DNA of 64,000 bases from Grosmannia clavigera kw1407 (lineage: Eukaryota > Ascomycota > Sordariomycetes > Ophiostomatales > Ophiostomataceae): assembly GCF_000143105.1 (NCBI RefSeq), contig NW_014040778.1:382574-446573 (forward strand). Reading direction: 5' to 3'. Made by a program: the position numbers and the translations under genes. Shown here one piece after another: positions 22,501 to 33,488 of the stretch. Each line of letters opens with the position of its first letter. Position 1 is the first letter of the stretch. Under the pieces are notes generated by a model. That model was not told the origin of the DNA and did no database searches. It worked only from the letters and a program-made list of their open reading frames with translations.

Positions 22501-23046
22501 ATGGCAGAAAAACGCGACATCATCCTCTCCATCCACCCTCAGCACGTCGAGAACATTGTTCGCCACAGAAAAAACCACGAGTTTCGCAACTACAAGCTTC
22601 CCACCCAGCGAATGTGGATCTACGAGACGCGTCCAGCATCCGCCATTCGCTTTCGAGCCACCATCAGCCACGGCAAGCGCCCCGGCGAGATTAAAAACCC
22701 CAGCGGCCTGCGCAACGACGAGTTTGACCGCGGCGACCTAGCTGGGCGTGTTCAGTTTGGCTACGAGATTCTAAAGCTAGAACGCCTCGCACAACCGATT
22801 TCGCTGGAGGAGCTAAAGAAGAACGGCTGGCTAAAAGGACCACCGCAAAAGTATTGCTTTGTAATGCCGGCATTTGACAAGGTCTTGCAGGCGAGGGAAT
22901 TGGAGCTGGTCTTTGATGCCACGACCGCGAGAGCTTCAGGTACAACCGCTTGCAAGGCTACGCAGGTGAAGGAAACAGTGGGAAAGGACGAAATTGGGAA
23001 CGATGATGGGGCCGGGCAGTCGGGGGGTCCGACAAATTGCTCATGA
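22501..23046 (+). CDS. ASCH/PUA-like domain protein
   Basis: A single exon of 181 residues. The start at 22501 sits in a strong context (CGCCATGG); an in-frame ATG at 22471 would add ten residues. The N-terminal ~120 residues read DIILSIHPQHVENIVRHRK, then HEFRNYKLP, MWIYETRP and AIRFRATISHG, followed by a tyrosine-bearing strand FGYEILKLERL. This is the small beta-barrel pattern of the ASCH (PUA-like) superfamily, generally linked to RNA or modified-nucleotide binding. The C-terminal ~45 residues are acidic/glycine-rich and look disordered. It lies 400 bp downstream of the broken synthetase-like gene on the same strand. Shared function would be a guess. Specific ligand unknown. Confidence 0.6.
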   Translation: MAEKRDIILSIHPQHVENIVRHRKNHEFRNYKLPTQRMWIYETRPASAIRFRATISHGKRPGEIKNPSGLRNDEFDRGDLAGRVQFGYEILKLERLAQPISLEELKKNGWLKGPPQKYCFVMPAFDKVLQARELELVFDATTARASGTTACKATQVKETVGKDEIGNDDGAGQSGGPTNCS

Positions 23047-24239
23047 TCAAACGGCACTGGTTCTTTGACACAAAAATGGGTCCCAAGATCTTTGTTTGGT
23101 TTCCACCACCCTGCACTCACTGCTCTACTGCGTACCCGACCCAGACTACCTCGCGTCTAAGAACAGATACAAAATTTTCATGTGTCTGTTTCGAAAATTG
23201 TATTGTTGTAAGAATTATATCCTGACGTCGCCGCAGAAAAAAAAAAAACCCGCGTCATTTTGCTGTATTAGGAGAGGTAGGGGGTTCCAACACTCTTTTA
23301 CCCGCTGTCTAGGTTTTTACCATTCTCTTAAGAGTAGACTACGACCAAGCAATTCTTGTGACCTACCGGCAGTTATTGCTGGGCACAGGATATGTCACAA
23401 GACACAGTCAGATTTAAACACCAGATTTAAAACACTTCTTTCGGCTAGGCTTGTCAAATGAGCTCCCCTGAAAACTCGAAGACCGCATCCTCCAGTCGGG
23501 TCTCTTTCATTAACATACCACTAAGTTGGCTGCAAATACTCGTACACCCCCCGACCACCAGTTCTTAACGCGTCGATCTTGTTGCTGTCGCTACTGGTAG
23601 TGGCTAGACGGGCAGAGTTCTGTAGGTAAGGCGAAGAGCGGTGCTGTGAAAGGAAGCGATATAACGGAACTGTATATATGGGCTAACGATCCGGCTTGTC
23701 GGGCTGGTATCTACAGCAACTTTGTGGTCACCCACCACGACCTCATTGCCTGACTCGTCACCGGAGGGGAAGGTAAACTTTGTTTTTCTTATTAGTGTGA
23801 TATTTTACGAGGTAATATTGCCGTAGCAGAGGCGGTTACGATGGGAGGAATGGATAATATGTTGGCGCGCCAGACAACCTTCTAGTCATAATTTGAGAGA
23901 TATCACGGAGTATCTCACCGTCAGAGCCTTGAGAGACTGAGCGCTATATTTGGTTCACCACCATCGACAAGTACTCATGCGTCTCATTGTCTAAAAGAAG
24001 TCAAAGCTCTACTTTACAGACGATGGCCCCTGTCCGGGATTAACTTGTTTACCAGTCCTGCCATTGGACTCAATATTGCGCCATTAGCGTCTAGACGCCA
24101 TATCGCTGAGGGATGACGTGCTGATGTGCTCCCCGCTGGAGATCAGGGTCAATTCCAGGAAAACGAAAGGCCCGTCACAGCTTTGGAGGCAATGTATTCT
24201 TCTGACTTTTTCCACTCAAACTTGTCCCCGCAACTAGAT
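23047..24239. other. Intergenic DNA, no recognisable gene
   Basis: About 1.2 kb without a supported gene. An A-run of ten is near 23237. ATCACGGAGTATC near 23900 is a near-match to the recurrent 9-mer. Pyrimidine/purine asymmetry is not marked. Confidence 0.5.
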
Positions 24240-25553
24240 ATGCCGTCAGCAGTTCCGGTACAGTCGTCTCCGCTGCGCAGATGGGTGCGCCCAGACAAGA
24301 CGAGGCAGGACCTTCCCTGGGCTGATATTGCAGCTATTGATCTGAGCAAGTTCGACCAGCCCGGCGGCAAGGATCAGCTTGTGGAGGACCTCCGACAAGC
24401 AGTAGGTTTTTGGGAGAGATGCATTCCTCAGCCCTACCCCCTTCCCTTAGTGATCAACTGTTCGATATCTGATGCCTTACGGCTGATAGGTACACGAGAC
24501 GGGATTCTTCGGACTCATCAACACTGGTTTCACGCCAGAGGAAGTGGAGCGCCAATATGACATTGGACAGGGCTTCTTTGACCTTTCCGTCGAGGAGAAA
24601 GATCAGCCGGGCAACCGGTGTGACTTCTCCAAGGGAAACTACTTTGGATACAGAAGAGCAAGTGCTGGACCTTTAAAACGTTGCTGATGCGACTGAACTA
24701 ACACGATTTATGATCAGAACAACGACAAGAAGATGCTGGGACCAGAAGTGAGGAACAACTCCGAATCGGTTAACATCCCCAAGTTTACGGCGTACTACGC
24801 CAACGAGCCGTTCCACTCCTTTTTCGAGCCGTATAGGGACGAAATTGAGAGCTTCTCTCGGGTACGTGAAGGCCGATGTATCGACCAAGAAGGTTGCTTA
24901 CTAAGCATATTGTGCAGCGCTCTCTTGACCTCGCGAGCCGGGTATTTCGCCTCTTTGCACTCATCCTGGAGCTGCCGGAGGACTTCTTCTCCTCGCGGCA
25001 CGAGTACAGTCTGCCGAGCGAGGACCATCTGCGGTACATGCGGTACCATCCGCGGACGTTGGCCGACGACGTAAAGGTCGAGCGCAACTGGTCGCGCGCC
25101 CACACCGACTTTGGCTCGCTCACCCTCCTCTGGAGCCAGGATGTGGCCGGGCTGCAGATCAAGACGCGGTCGGGCGAGTGGCGCTACGTACCCCCCCTAG
25201 ACGGCGGCATCATCTGCAATGTCGGCGACACGCTCGACTTCTGGTCGGCCGGGTACTTGAAGTCGACCATCCACCGTGTGATCCGGCCGCCGGAGGACCA
25301 GGCAAGCCAGTTCCGGCTCGGGCTGTTCTACTTTGTGCGGCCCGGCGACGACGTGGACATCAAGCCGGCACCGTCACCACTGCTGAAGCGACTCAGACTA
25401 GTGCGAGAGGATTCCGGGGAGGCAGAGCTGGTGACGGGGCTGCAGTATGTCAGGGAGCGGGTCAAGAACTATCATGATCATGACGACTACACAGACAAAC
25501 GTGGGCAAACATTCAAGCTTGGCAGTCTGGAGATTGAGGACCAGGCCGCGTGA
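24240..25553 (+). CDS. 2-oxoglutarate/Fe(II)-dependent dioxygenase (IPNS-like)
   Basis: Exons 24240-24401, 24490-24657, 24718-24861 and 24918-25553 encode 369 residues. Intron 2 (24658-24717) uses a GC donor in the classical form AG|GCAAGT with a CTAAC branch site; no GT donor keeps the frame. Residues 1-120 are the DIOX_N-like half (DIAAIDLSKF, ETGFFGLINTGF). The double-stranded beta-helix holds the iron ligands in RAHTDFGSLTLLW (H, D) and the distal H in STIHRVIRPP. The usual 2-oxoglutarate R-x-S is seen as R-L-G in QFRLGLFYF, with arginine kept but serine replaced. Relatives include isopenicillin N synthase-type and secondary-metabolite oxygenases in the cytosol. The start could instead be 24192 (16 residues longer). 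No biosynthetic backbone gene lies nearby, so the substrate is unknown. Confidence 0.82.
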
Positions 25554-26553
25554 GCTAGGACCGAGGGAAACGGCAGATTACAGGCCGAGTTTTATTTGCC
25601 GCATCCTACAGGTTGGGCGTCAATGTAGCTATGCTGTCTGAAGCTAGTCTCGAGTGCAAGCGACCGCAGAAGTGCCGGGCATTGAAATGGTAATGGTTTA
25701 GCGCAGCAGCCGGTGACAATGCAAATATTGGTCTTGGCGGTTGTATGGTAGTGCAACGTCTCTCCTGATCCCCTGCCTGGGGTCGCAGCACGATTTAGCC
25801 GGCAGTTGCTAGTGCCACATAACGCGCATATTCTGGCCTGTTGTGGCCTGTGGCACCGCTCTCGGTCTCGATGTAGTCCTCGGTATTTGGTCCCGGGGAG
25901 CAGGTACGCTATCAAGGTACCAATCTGTTCGGACCAAACGTGTTTCGGATATTTGCTCAGATCCAGGCCAGCGTTTCTAGAAGCACAGCCTTTTCCACGG
26001 GAAGAACAAGACAATTGGATGCCAAGAAATATGCTCAAGTACAGCTACTTTGTACGGGCCCGCTGAGCTGCCAAGATAGAGCCAAAACTCCGTATCTGTA
26101 CTCTTTTCTGTGGGTTTGTGGGGAGCTATGGAGAATGTGGATAATCTGTGGGGTGGTTCTGTCAGACCTGTCATGTGTCGTTCGGTCGGGTCACACTGCA
26201 CTCCGGGGTATTTCATAAAGACCGTCTCCCCTGCGCTGGCAGGTCTCGGTCGTTTCCCGGCCCTTCTTAGCTTGTCTAGCCAAACAACCGTGCTAAATAG
26301 ACATCCCATGATGTACTCGCATGGTTCACAGTAGAAAAACGTCGAGAAACTGCGCGATGGAATGGCCTCTCGGCCACGCCAGCCGTTCGTCCGAAGTCGG
26401 ACTGAAGCTGTTCATTCTGCCAAGCGATTGCTCGTAGAGAAGACGATAAAGGGCAGTGCATATGCTGCAATGGTTCGGTGGCAACCAGTCATCTCTCGCA
26501 GCAGCAGACAGCACTCAATCACTGCTGGCGCTCTCCCCGGCTACTCTTTCCCA
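25554..26553. other. Intergenic DNA upstream of the carboxylesterase
   Basis: About 1 kb with no supported gene. ORFs on both strands are short and without motifs. The frame of the esterase stays open upstream to 26362, but that extension is basic and does not look like a protein N-terminus. Confidence 0.4.
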
Positions 26554-28317
26554 ATGCTTGCCTCTCTCTCCACTCTAGTGCTTGGCGCCACCGCTGTCTC
26601 TGCGGCCGTGGTTGCCCGCCACAAGACACAGCAAGCCCCGACGGTGACGGTCAAGAACGGCTCGTACTACGGCGTTAACCTGCCGCATTACAGCCAGGAC
26701 CTGTTTCTCGGCCTACCATATGCCCAACCGCCGGTGGGTGAGCTGCGATTCCGCGTGCCACAGTCACTCAACAGCAGCTGGACTGGCAGTAAGAACGCGA
26801 CAGAATACGGGCCGCAGTGCATAGGGTACGGCAGTGATAATTGGGTTCTCGGCAACATCGTGTCGGAGGACTGCCTGACCATCAACGTGGTCCGGCCTAG
26901 TAACGTGCAGGAGGGAGACGATCTGCCGGTGGCCTTTTGGATTCATGGCGGTGGCTACACCGAGGGAGGCGGTCGGGACCCGCGCTATAACCTCACGTTT
27001 ATCGTGCAGCAATCGGTCAAGGTCGGCTCGCCTATGGTGGCTGTCAGCATTAACTACCGCCTGGCCCAGTGGGGCTTTATGTACAGCCAGCAGCTGGCCG
27101 ACGAAGGCTCGTCCAACCTCGGTCTGCGCGATCAGCGCCTGGCAATGCACTGGGTACAAGACAATATCGGTGCCTTTGGTGGAGATCCAGCCAAGGTGAC
27201 CATTTGGGGCGAAAGCGCGGGCGGCAACAGCATCGGCAACCAGCTGGTGGCCTATGGGGGCCGTGATGACGGCCTCTTCCGCGCGGCTATCTCGCAGTCT
27301 GGGGCGCCTACAAGTTTGATGCGGTACCCGACTCCGGGATCGTGGAAGGACGCGTACGAGGCGTATGTTAATGCAAGCGGATGTGGCACCGCTGCCGATT
27401 CGCTGGCCTGTTTACGGACAGTTCCCTCAGACAAGCTGTCTGCTTTGTTCAACAGCAGCACTATTACAGTACCCTCCGAGGGTCCGGTTGTCGACGGCGA
27501 CTTCCTTACGCAGTCGGGCACTACGGCCTTACGCAACGGCCACTTCGTCAAGGTTCCTTACCTAATTGGTGCCAACTTCGATGAAGGCGGCAGTTTTGGC
27601 TCCAAAGGCATCAACACCACCGATCAGTTTATCGGCATGGTCCTCGATGAAGGGATCGACAACACTACAGCCCTTACCCTGGCGGCCCTCTACCCTGATA
27701 TCCCTGCCGTCGGCATTCCGGCCACCCTTCATGGCCGTCCGCCCGCCAGCGAGCTGGCCACGTATGGCTCCCAGTGGAAGCGCAGTGCCGCCTACAAAGG
27801 CGATCATCTTATGCATGTCGGCCGTCGCCTGACAAGCGAGCTCTGGACGCAGCATAATGGCACCCTCTGGTCGTACCACTTCAACGTGCTTGTTCACGGC
27901 CTCAACCCTCTTGTTGGTGCTGCCCATTTCCAAGACGTCGTCTTCGTCTTCGACAATACCCAGGGCCTTGGCTACGAGAATGCCGTGTCGGTCAACCCCT
28001 TCAAGGATGAGCCGGCCACCTTTGTCCGCCTGGCCCAGACCATGTCGCGCACGTGGGTGAGCTTCATCACGAAGCTCGACCCGAACGCATTGCAAAGTAT
28101 TCTTTCACGTGATACCTAAGTTTATCCTACTCTCCGTCTCTGTGCTGACACATCAACAGCTTCTCCCGTGCATTGGCCCCAGTACTCTTTGGATAGTCCT
28201 CAGAACATGGTCTTTGATGTCAATGCCACTGACGTAGCTTACATCGAGCCAGATACCTACAGAGCTGAGGGGATAGCCTACATTGGCTCTATTTTCGACA
28301 CGGTCTACGGCCGTTAA
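26554..28317 (+). CDS. Secreted type B carboxylesterase/lipase
   Basis: Exons 26554-28096 and 28160-28317 encode 566 residues. The 63-nt phase-1 intron runs from GTATTC to ACAG. The start at 26554 is chosen because it gives a clear signal peptide (MLASLSTLVLGATAVSAA). The alpha/beta-hydrolase shows LGLPYAQPPVGELRF, EDCLTINVVRP, the oxyanion-hole HGGGYTEGG, and the nucleophile elbow GESAGG (S221). The acid residue is probably in NFDEGGSFG, and the base in the HGLNPLVGAAHFQD region. Many N-x-S/T sequons fit secretion. The C-terminal exon (SPVHWPQYSLDSPQNMVF) is typical of the family. The reaction is hydrolysis of carboxylic esters (lipids, plant or insect-surface esters, xenobiotics). It is not obviously coupled to the oxygenase 1 kb upstream. 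Confidence 0.9.
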
Positions 28318-28455
28318 CAGACGAGTCGATGTCTGCGGAATTTGTTTAATTGTATATTTGTGTATATTTAGTAGAACAACGCTGTACATAATTCATACCA
28401 TGAAAAGCATCTCATTTTTGCTCTGAAAGAAATATGATATCTAGATCTAATTGTA

Positions 28456-31432
28456 TTATACACTCAATCTGCCCCCATAAAAGTCCCGAAACAACCTGTA
28501 TGCGCCGTACATATTTTGATTCGATGCTAGCAGCACTGGACATATTCTCGAACCCTTGGGTGTACACTTTTTGCCGCCTATTGTGAGTACAACCTCGTAC
28601 GGAACGGTAGCCGGGACGTTCGCCTCACCGACACGTCTTGACAGGATCATCTCCCAGACAAGCTTGCGCGAGGATAGAGACATGGCCGTGGCCAGCTGAG
28701 CCAAAATAGCAACACCCACAGAATCCGCAGAGTAATGGAGAGTCTTGCGCACCAAATACACCATGGCAGCTATAGGTGAACTGGTCTGTGATATGAAAAG
28801 TTTTATACAAACGGCTAAACAGTTATGCCATTCTCTCATTGCCCACCGATACTCACACTGGCCCTAGACTCTATTTAAGCAGGCTAGACTGGACGCAGAT
28901 CAGGGCTTCTACCTATGCATACTTTACTCCTTCGCCCCCTGGTGCACATCGTGACGTTCGCCGGATTGACCGCGGATATATGCCATTATCGACCCCACAT
29001 TGTGCGGAACGAGGGCGTCAAATGGGTTAAACGAACACTCGTATGTTTCGGCTCGTGGATGCAGCGACTGAATTCTCTGTATATACGAGAATTCCTCTGC
29101 CAGTGCGGCATCGTCCACACCATTGGGTGGTGCCAACACGGCTCCAGACAATTCTAAATTGCCAATCATTCGTGATTCTGCACCCAGGTTTATCTGGGCA
29201 TACATTTCTTCATAATAAGTTCCATCCTCATCCTCGTCCACATCATCTTTAATCACAACAAGTTCACAACAAGTGACAACCAACTTTCGGTATGCAAGAA
29301 ATAGAGCACAGAGAGGGTAGTCGGTATTGGAGTAGTTCGGGTCCGCACCTCGGGCTACTAGGAGTGGTACGATGCCATATGCTGAATTCTGAGCCGCCCA
29401 CTGTAGTGGTGCCCCGTGCGGCTTTGCAAAAATGTCCCTTTGCGCATCGGTATGCTCAAGAAGAAATTTTGCAAGAAGACCTCCATCTGTGCATCGATCA
29501 ATAGCCGCAATTAAAGACGAGCCCGAAAAGCTGCTTATCCCGAGATTTGGATTGGCATTATTTCGCAGCAAAAAGCCAACAAAGTCGAAAAAGCATCGGT
29601 TTAAAGAGTCATGATAGCCGTAGAGCGCTGTAGCTAGGTGAGAATTGCCCTCATCATCTGTCGTATTGGGGTCAACACCCCGTTTCAGTAGCTGGTCGCA
29701 AACACCAGATCGTAGCGTCTCGACGGCTAGATGCAGAAGAGTCTGTCCCTTGCCATTGAGGGCGTGACATCAAACTTATCTTTCCAAGAATTCCAAACTC
29801 CCTCCAAGCCCAGAAGGATGATGCCAAACGAACTCTGCGTTGCTGGCATGCAGCGTTTGGCGACTTCCTCAAATAAGGGACTGCTTAGACGAACAAGTGT
29901 TGTATGGCCAAAAAGCGCTTTACTTCCAACAAGAGACGCCACCCCATCTTGGTAGAAACAACTGCTTTGACCTGGCTCCCCGAGGAACTGACGCAAAAGC
30001 CGCTCCGTGTGTTTTGCCCATAAAAACCTAAGGCAGTTTGGTAAGCACGTAAAAGTACACTTCTGCCAACTCGCCATATTTATATATTATCGGCGACACT
30101 CACATTCCCTGAGATTTTGATCAAAATGTGTCGAAGATGATCTGCCTCGTGCGCTGGTCGATTTCCTGGAACAATGGGTTATGTGCCGTTAGCATTTTCT
30201 CGGCTACAAATCGGTCAATATCTTCCTAATTGTCGGTATCTTTCATCTCAATACTAATAACATTCGTCAGGTTTGGGGGATCCCTGCTCGTCAGGAAAAT
30301 CTTGACCTGCGATGACGAAGTGCACACAACATTGTTTATAAATCGCGTCAGGCTATGGAGTGTTGACTCGCTTGCGTCAACACATTCGTCCAGGCCGTCG
30401 ATAACTATCACAGTCTTGGTGGAAGCAGCAAAAACGCGAGGAAAGAACAGCTTGTACCTTTCATCGGAAATGTACCTGGACTGGCGAGTTCTTTTATGCT
30501 CTTGCCACTCTTTGTAGATGGAGGCCAACGTACCCGAATCGTTGGCAGAGAACTGCCTGCTTCTGCACTGATCTGATCATGGTTCTTGTCAAGGATGTTT
30601 TGTAGGCGGCGGAATTCCATAGGGATGTCATTCACGAATTGCTTCATGAAAATCTTGTGACAGACATCTGCATTGGTTTCCATCTCTCTCTGCCTGTTAA
30701 TGAGCTCATTTATGACCTTCGTGGGCTCATCAGGGTGGCCCAAATTATGCAATGCTTTTTTCAGGTAGCCCCCGTTATATATTCTTTTACATCGCGCCAT
30801 GGATTCAAGCACGGTCGAATACAGAGCGATAATAGACGATTGTAGGCCAGACTTGGCGTCGCTAGTCATGTTCGTTTCTTCTGACAGATATACACGCCCG
30901 TAGCAAATACCTTGAAAGACCGAACGCTCAGTATGCTCGAGAATGACCAGAAGTTGGTCCCCTTGCACCAAATCGCCAGTTCCTAGCTAGTTGGGTATTT
31001 ATTAGTAACGACTCGTGATACACTGTCCTACATCTTGTGAACAAGTACCAATGGAACTTACTTGAAGAGGAAATCGAAATGCTGCCCAAGGCAAGGCCGC
31101 GTGGATTGGATCAAAGCTGACCGCGATATCTCCTATCTCCTTGAAATGTTGTAACCAGTCTGCAATCCTTTGCAGGGTGTCTGGTAGAGCAGTTTTCTTC
31201 CGAGATGCATTTCTTACGAGCGACTCTGAAATCGACCGCTGAAGGCTGTTATAGAGATCTGGTCCAGTCCAGCGTATTGTTTGTGAATCTCCCATAGAAG
31301 GTCTTGATCTTTGCGCGACAGCGACAAAAACGCGTTATCCCACAGCTGGTTAGAGTCACGCACGTCTTGCAAATCAATGCCAGAGGCACCCAAAGGCGGC
31401 CTTGAACGTGGCCTTTCGAATGGCCTAAGCAT
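28456..31432 (-). pseudogene. Decayed NACHT-ankyrin STAND gene
   Basis: Minus strand. The start MLRPFERPRSRPPLG leads into a fungal STAND N-terminal helical domain (LWDNAFLSLSRKDQDLLW), which after a one-base shift near 31270 continues as WLQHFKEIGDIAVSFDPIHA. An intron (30987-31061) is still recognisable. A NACHT sensor region follows with TKTVIVIDGLDECVD (Walker B) and VKIFLTSRDPPN, but no Walker A P-loop is found between the two domains, implying an internal deletion. In-frame TAG (near 30228) and TGA (near 30120) stops and further frame changes follow, up to FLWAKHTERLL. Ankyrin-like repeats are readable at 28924-29760 (GQTLLHLAVETL; GAPLQWAAQNSAYGIVPLLV). The tail to 28456 is an open frame of unclear status. 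The intact relatives are NLR-like proteins of fungal non-self recognition. Clearly non-functional. Confidence 0.7.
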
Positions 31433-31742
31433 AGTATTACTCGCTAGGCAGTCATTGTTTTCGACGTAGGTATTGTGAGAATCGGGGTAAGCTTAAACAG
31501 AAGTTTGGCAATAACAATGATACCGTGCTTTGGTAGAAGATGGACCAAAACTTCAAGCCGGAATGCGGGGTTTTGTACATTAGTTGCCCGCCTTATGTAA
31601 GGTTAGTAAGCAGTCATACGAATGACCACCGATAGTTTAGTCACGACGTGGAATCCAGCCTCCTGTACGTACTGTAGCAATTGTATCAATTTGTTTTTGG
31701 CACGGCGTACTTTACAGGAACTACATCTTAGGTCGCTCCAAC
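31433..31742. other. Short intergenic stretch
   Basis: About 310 bp between the dead NACHT gene and the 3' end of the drug transporter. No feature is seen. Confidence 0.4.
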
Positions 31743-33291
31743 TCAACATCTATTTCTCTTAGCCTCCTGCTTAGCTTCGGCCTCCCGCCGCCATGTCGGT
31801 CCACGTCTCCACTGCACTGCAAGTGCCAGAAGGGCAACGGCCTGAACACCGGTACAGAGCGAGAGGGCAGGCCCAACTCCGATGGCACGGATGAGCGGCA
31901 TGACAAAGCTGGTACCACCCGCAGCAAGCAGACAGCGGGCCAGGTTGAGGCTGGCGCCGGCTGCAGCGCCGCGGTCGTGAAAGACGTCGACCAGGTAGGT
32001 CATGACGACGGACTGGGTGGACACGGCCGTCCAGCCGGTCAGAAAAGTGGCAACGATAGGCACAGCAATAGACACGCGGTGGGGGAAGTGAACGGTCCAG
32101 CCGAACAGAAGAACGGCAGCACACTGCAGCAGAGCCATGACGGGGACGAGACGAAGACGGGCTTCCTCAAGCGGAAAGTCGGAAGACATAGTAGGCTGTC
32201 GCAGGTCGTGTTTGATCTTTACGCGCTGGTAGTCTATGTTGAGGAGACGGCCGGTGATGAGGGTGCCTGCGATGCAGCCCACGCCGTTTGCGATAAAGGT
32301 GAGGCCGATCTGGGTGGTGCCCAGGCCGTAGTGTTCCGAAAACAGGGTGGACATGGCGGTGATAGACATCTGCCAGACGGTGTAGTAAACGGCGACGAAG
32401 AAAATGAGCAGAGCAGCTTGCTTGCTACACAGGATACGTAGCGGGCCGGTGACGTCGATGTGAGCTCGCTTCGATTGCAGTGCGTGAACGTCGGTTGTTT
32501 GTAGATCGTACTTTGTAGTCGTAGTCTGCTGATAAAAGACGAGCGGATAACGAGAAAACGGCGTTGTGGGTGTGTGGTTGCCATTGGCTACAAGTGCACG
32601 AAGGGTCTCGGGTAGGCATAGAAGCAGCAGGATGAGGAAGACAGCAGCGTAGATGACGAGAAACCAGAAGATGGCGCGCCAGCCGAGAGATCCGGCCAGA
32701 GCACCGCCAATGACGGGACCGACGGCGACGGGTGCCAGAAGGCCGGCCTGGAATATACTCATGAGGCCACCGCGGTTAGCACGAGTGGTAATATCGCCGA
32801 CTACGCCGGCACCGATGGCAATTGTGCTGGCGCTGCCGGTGCTCTGGAGACAGCGCAGGACGACGAGGGCGGCATAGCTGAGCGCAAGGGCAAGGCCAAC
32901 ACAGGCCCCGATGAAGACGAGAAAGGTTCCGGCATAGGCAACACGGCGTCCTTTTGCATCGGACACAGGGCCCCAGAGACTGGGGGCGAGACCTTGGAAA
33001 ACGAGATAGGCCGTCACGGTGAGATTAATGAGCTCGACCGAGACGTCCATGTCGGTGGCAATGGTGGGAAGAGCGGGAAAATAAATGTTGGACGCAAATC
33101 CGGAGACTGCAAATATGTTAGTCGGCATTGTGGTAGTTTGTGGCCCGTCGGGGGCTCTCACATGTAGCAGCTACAGAGGCGAAGAGGACGATGATGGCCC
33201 TCTGTCGTTTGTCAAAAATGCTGTAAGGTTGTTCTTCTGTCGAGGAAGCCGGAGGCCTTTCTTCCAATCCAGGCTCCCCTTCTTCAGCCAT
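31743..33291 (-). CDS. MFS drug:H+ antiporter, DHA1 (Qdr-like)
   Basis: Exons 33162-33291 and 31743-33106 encode 497 residues. The 55-nt phase-1 intron runs from GTGAGA to GCAG. The short cytosolic N-terminus is acidic and followed by TM1 (AIIVLFASVAATFSGFASN). The DHA1 signature FASNIYFPALPTIATDM and motif A (GPVSDAKGRR) are present, with motif C-like GPVIGGALAGSLGWR in TM5. A central cytosolic loop (~55 residues, after the first six helices) precedes six more helices. The family exports drugs, polyamines or organic compounds across the plasma membrane by proton antiport. The broken Zn2Cys6 gene lies 200 bp upstream on the same strand, an arrangement common for a transporter and its local regulator; this link is inference. 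The transporter frame itself is intact. Confidence 0.88.
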
Positions 33292-33488
33292 GGCGTTACT
33301 TCGGAAGAGACTATTGGGGTTGGATGATACAGATAGAGGGAGGTCTCTGGGTATTATAAAAGTGCTTCAAATAGCGGGCCAACAGGTGGGGCTCGCCGGA
33401 GTTGAGACTCTCAGCTCCGACCAGCCAATCAGCGTCCGTGGCAACTTTTATATGTGGATTATAACGGCGTTGTAACAGTCTCCAACGC

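Noticed and set aside
30408..30560. SGKS string in one NACHT frame as a Walker A motif
   Set aside because: The first glycine of GxxxxGK[ST] is absent and the frame is the wrong one for the NACHT sensor segment.
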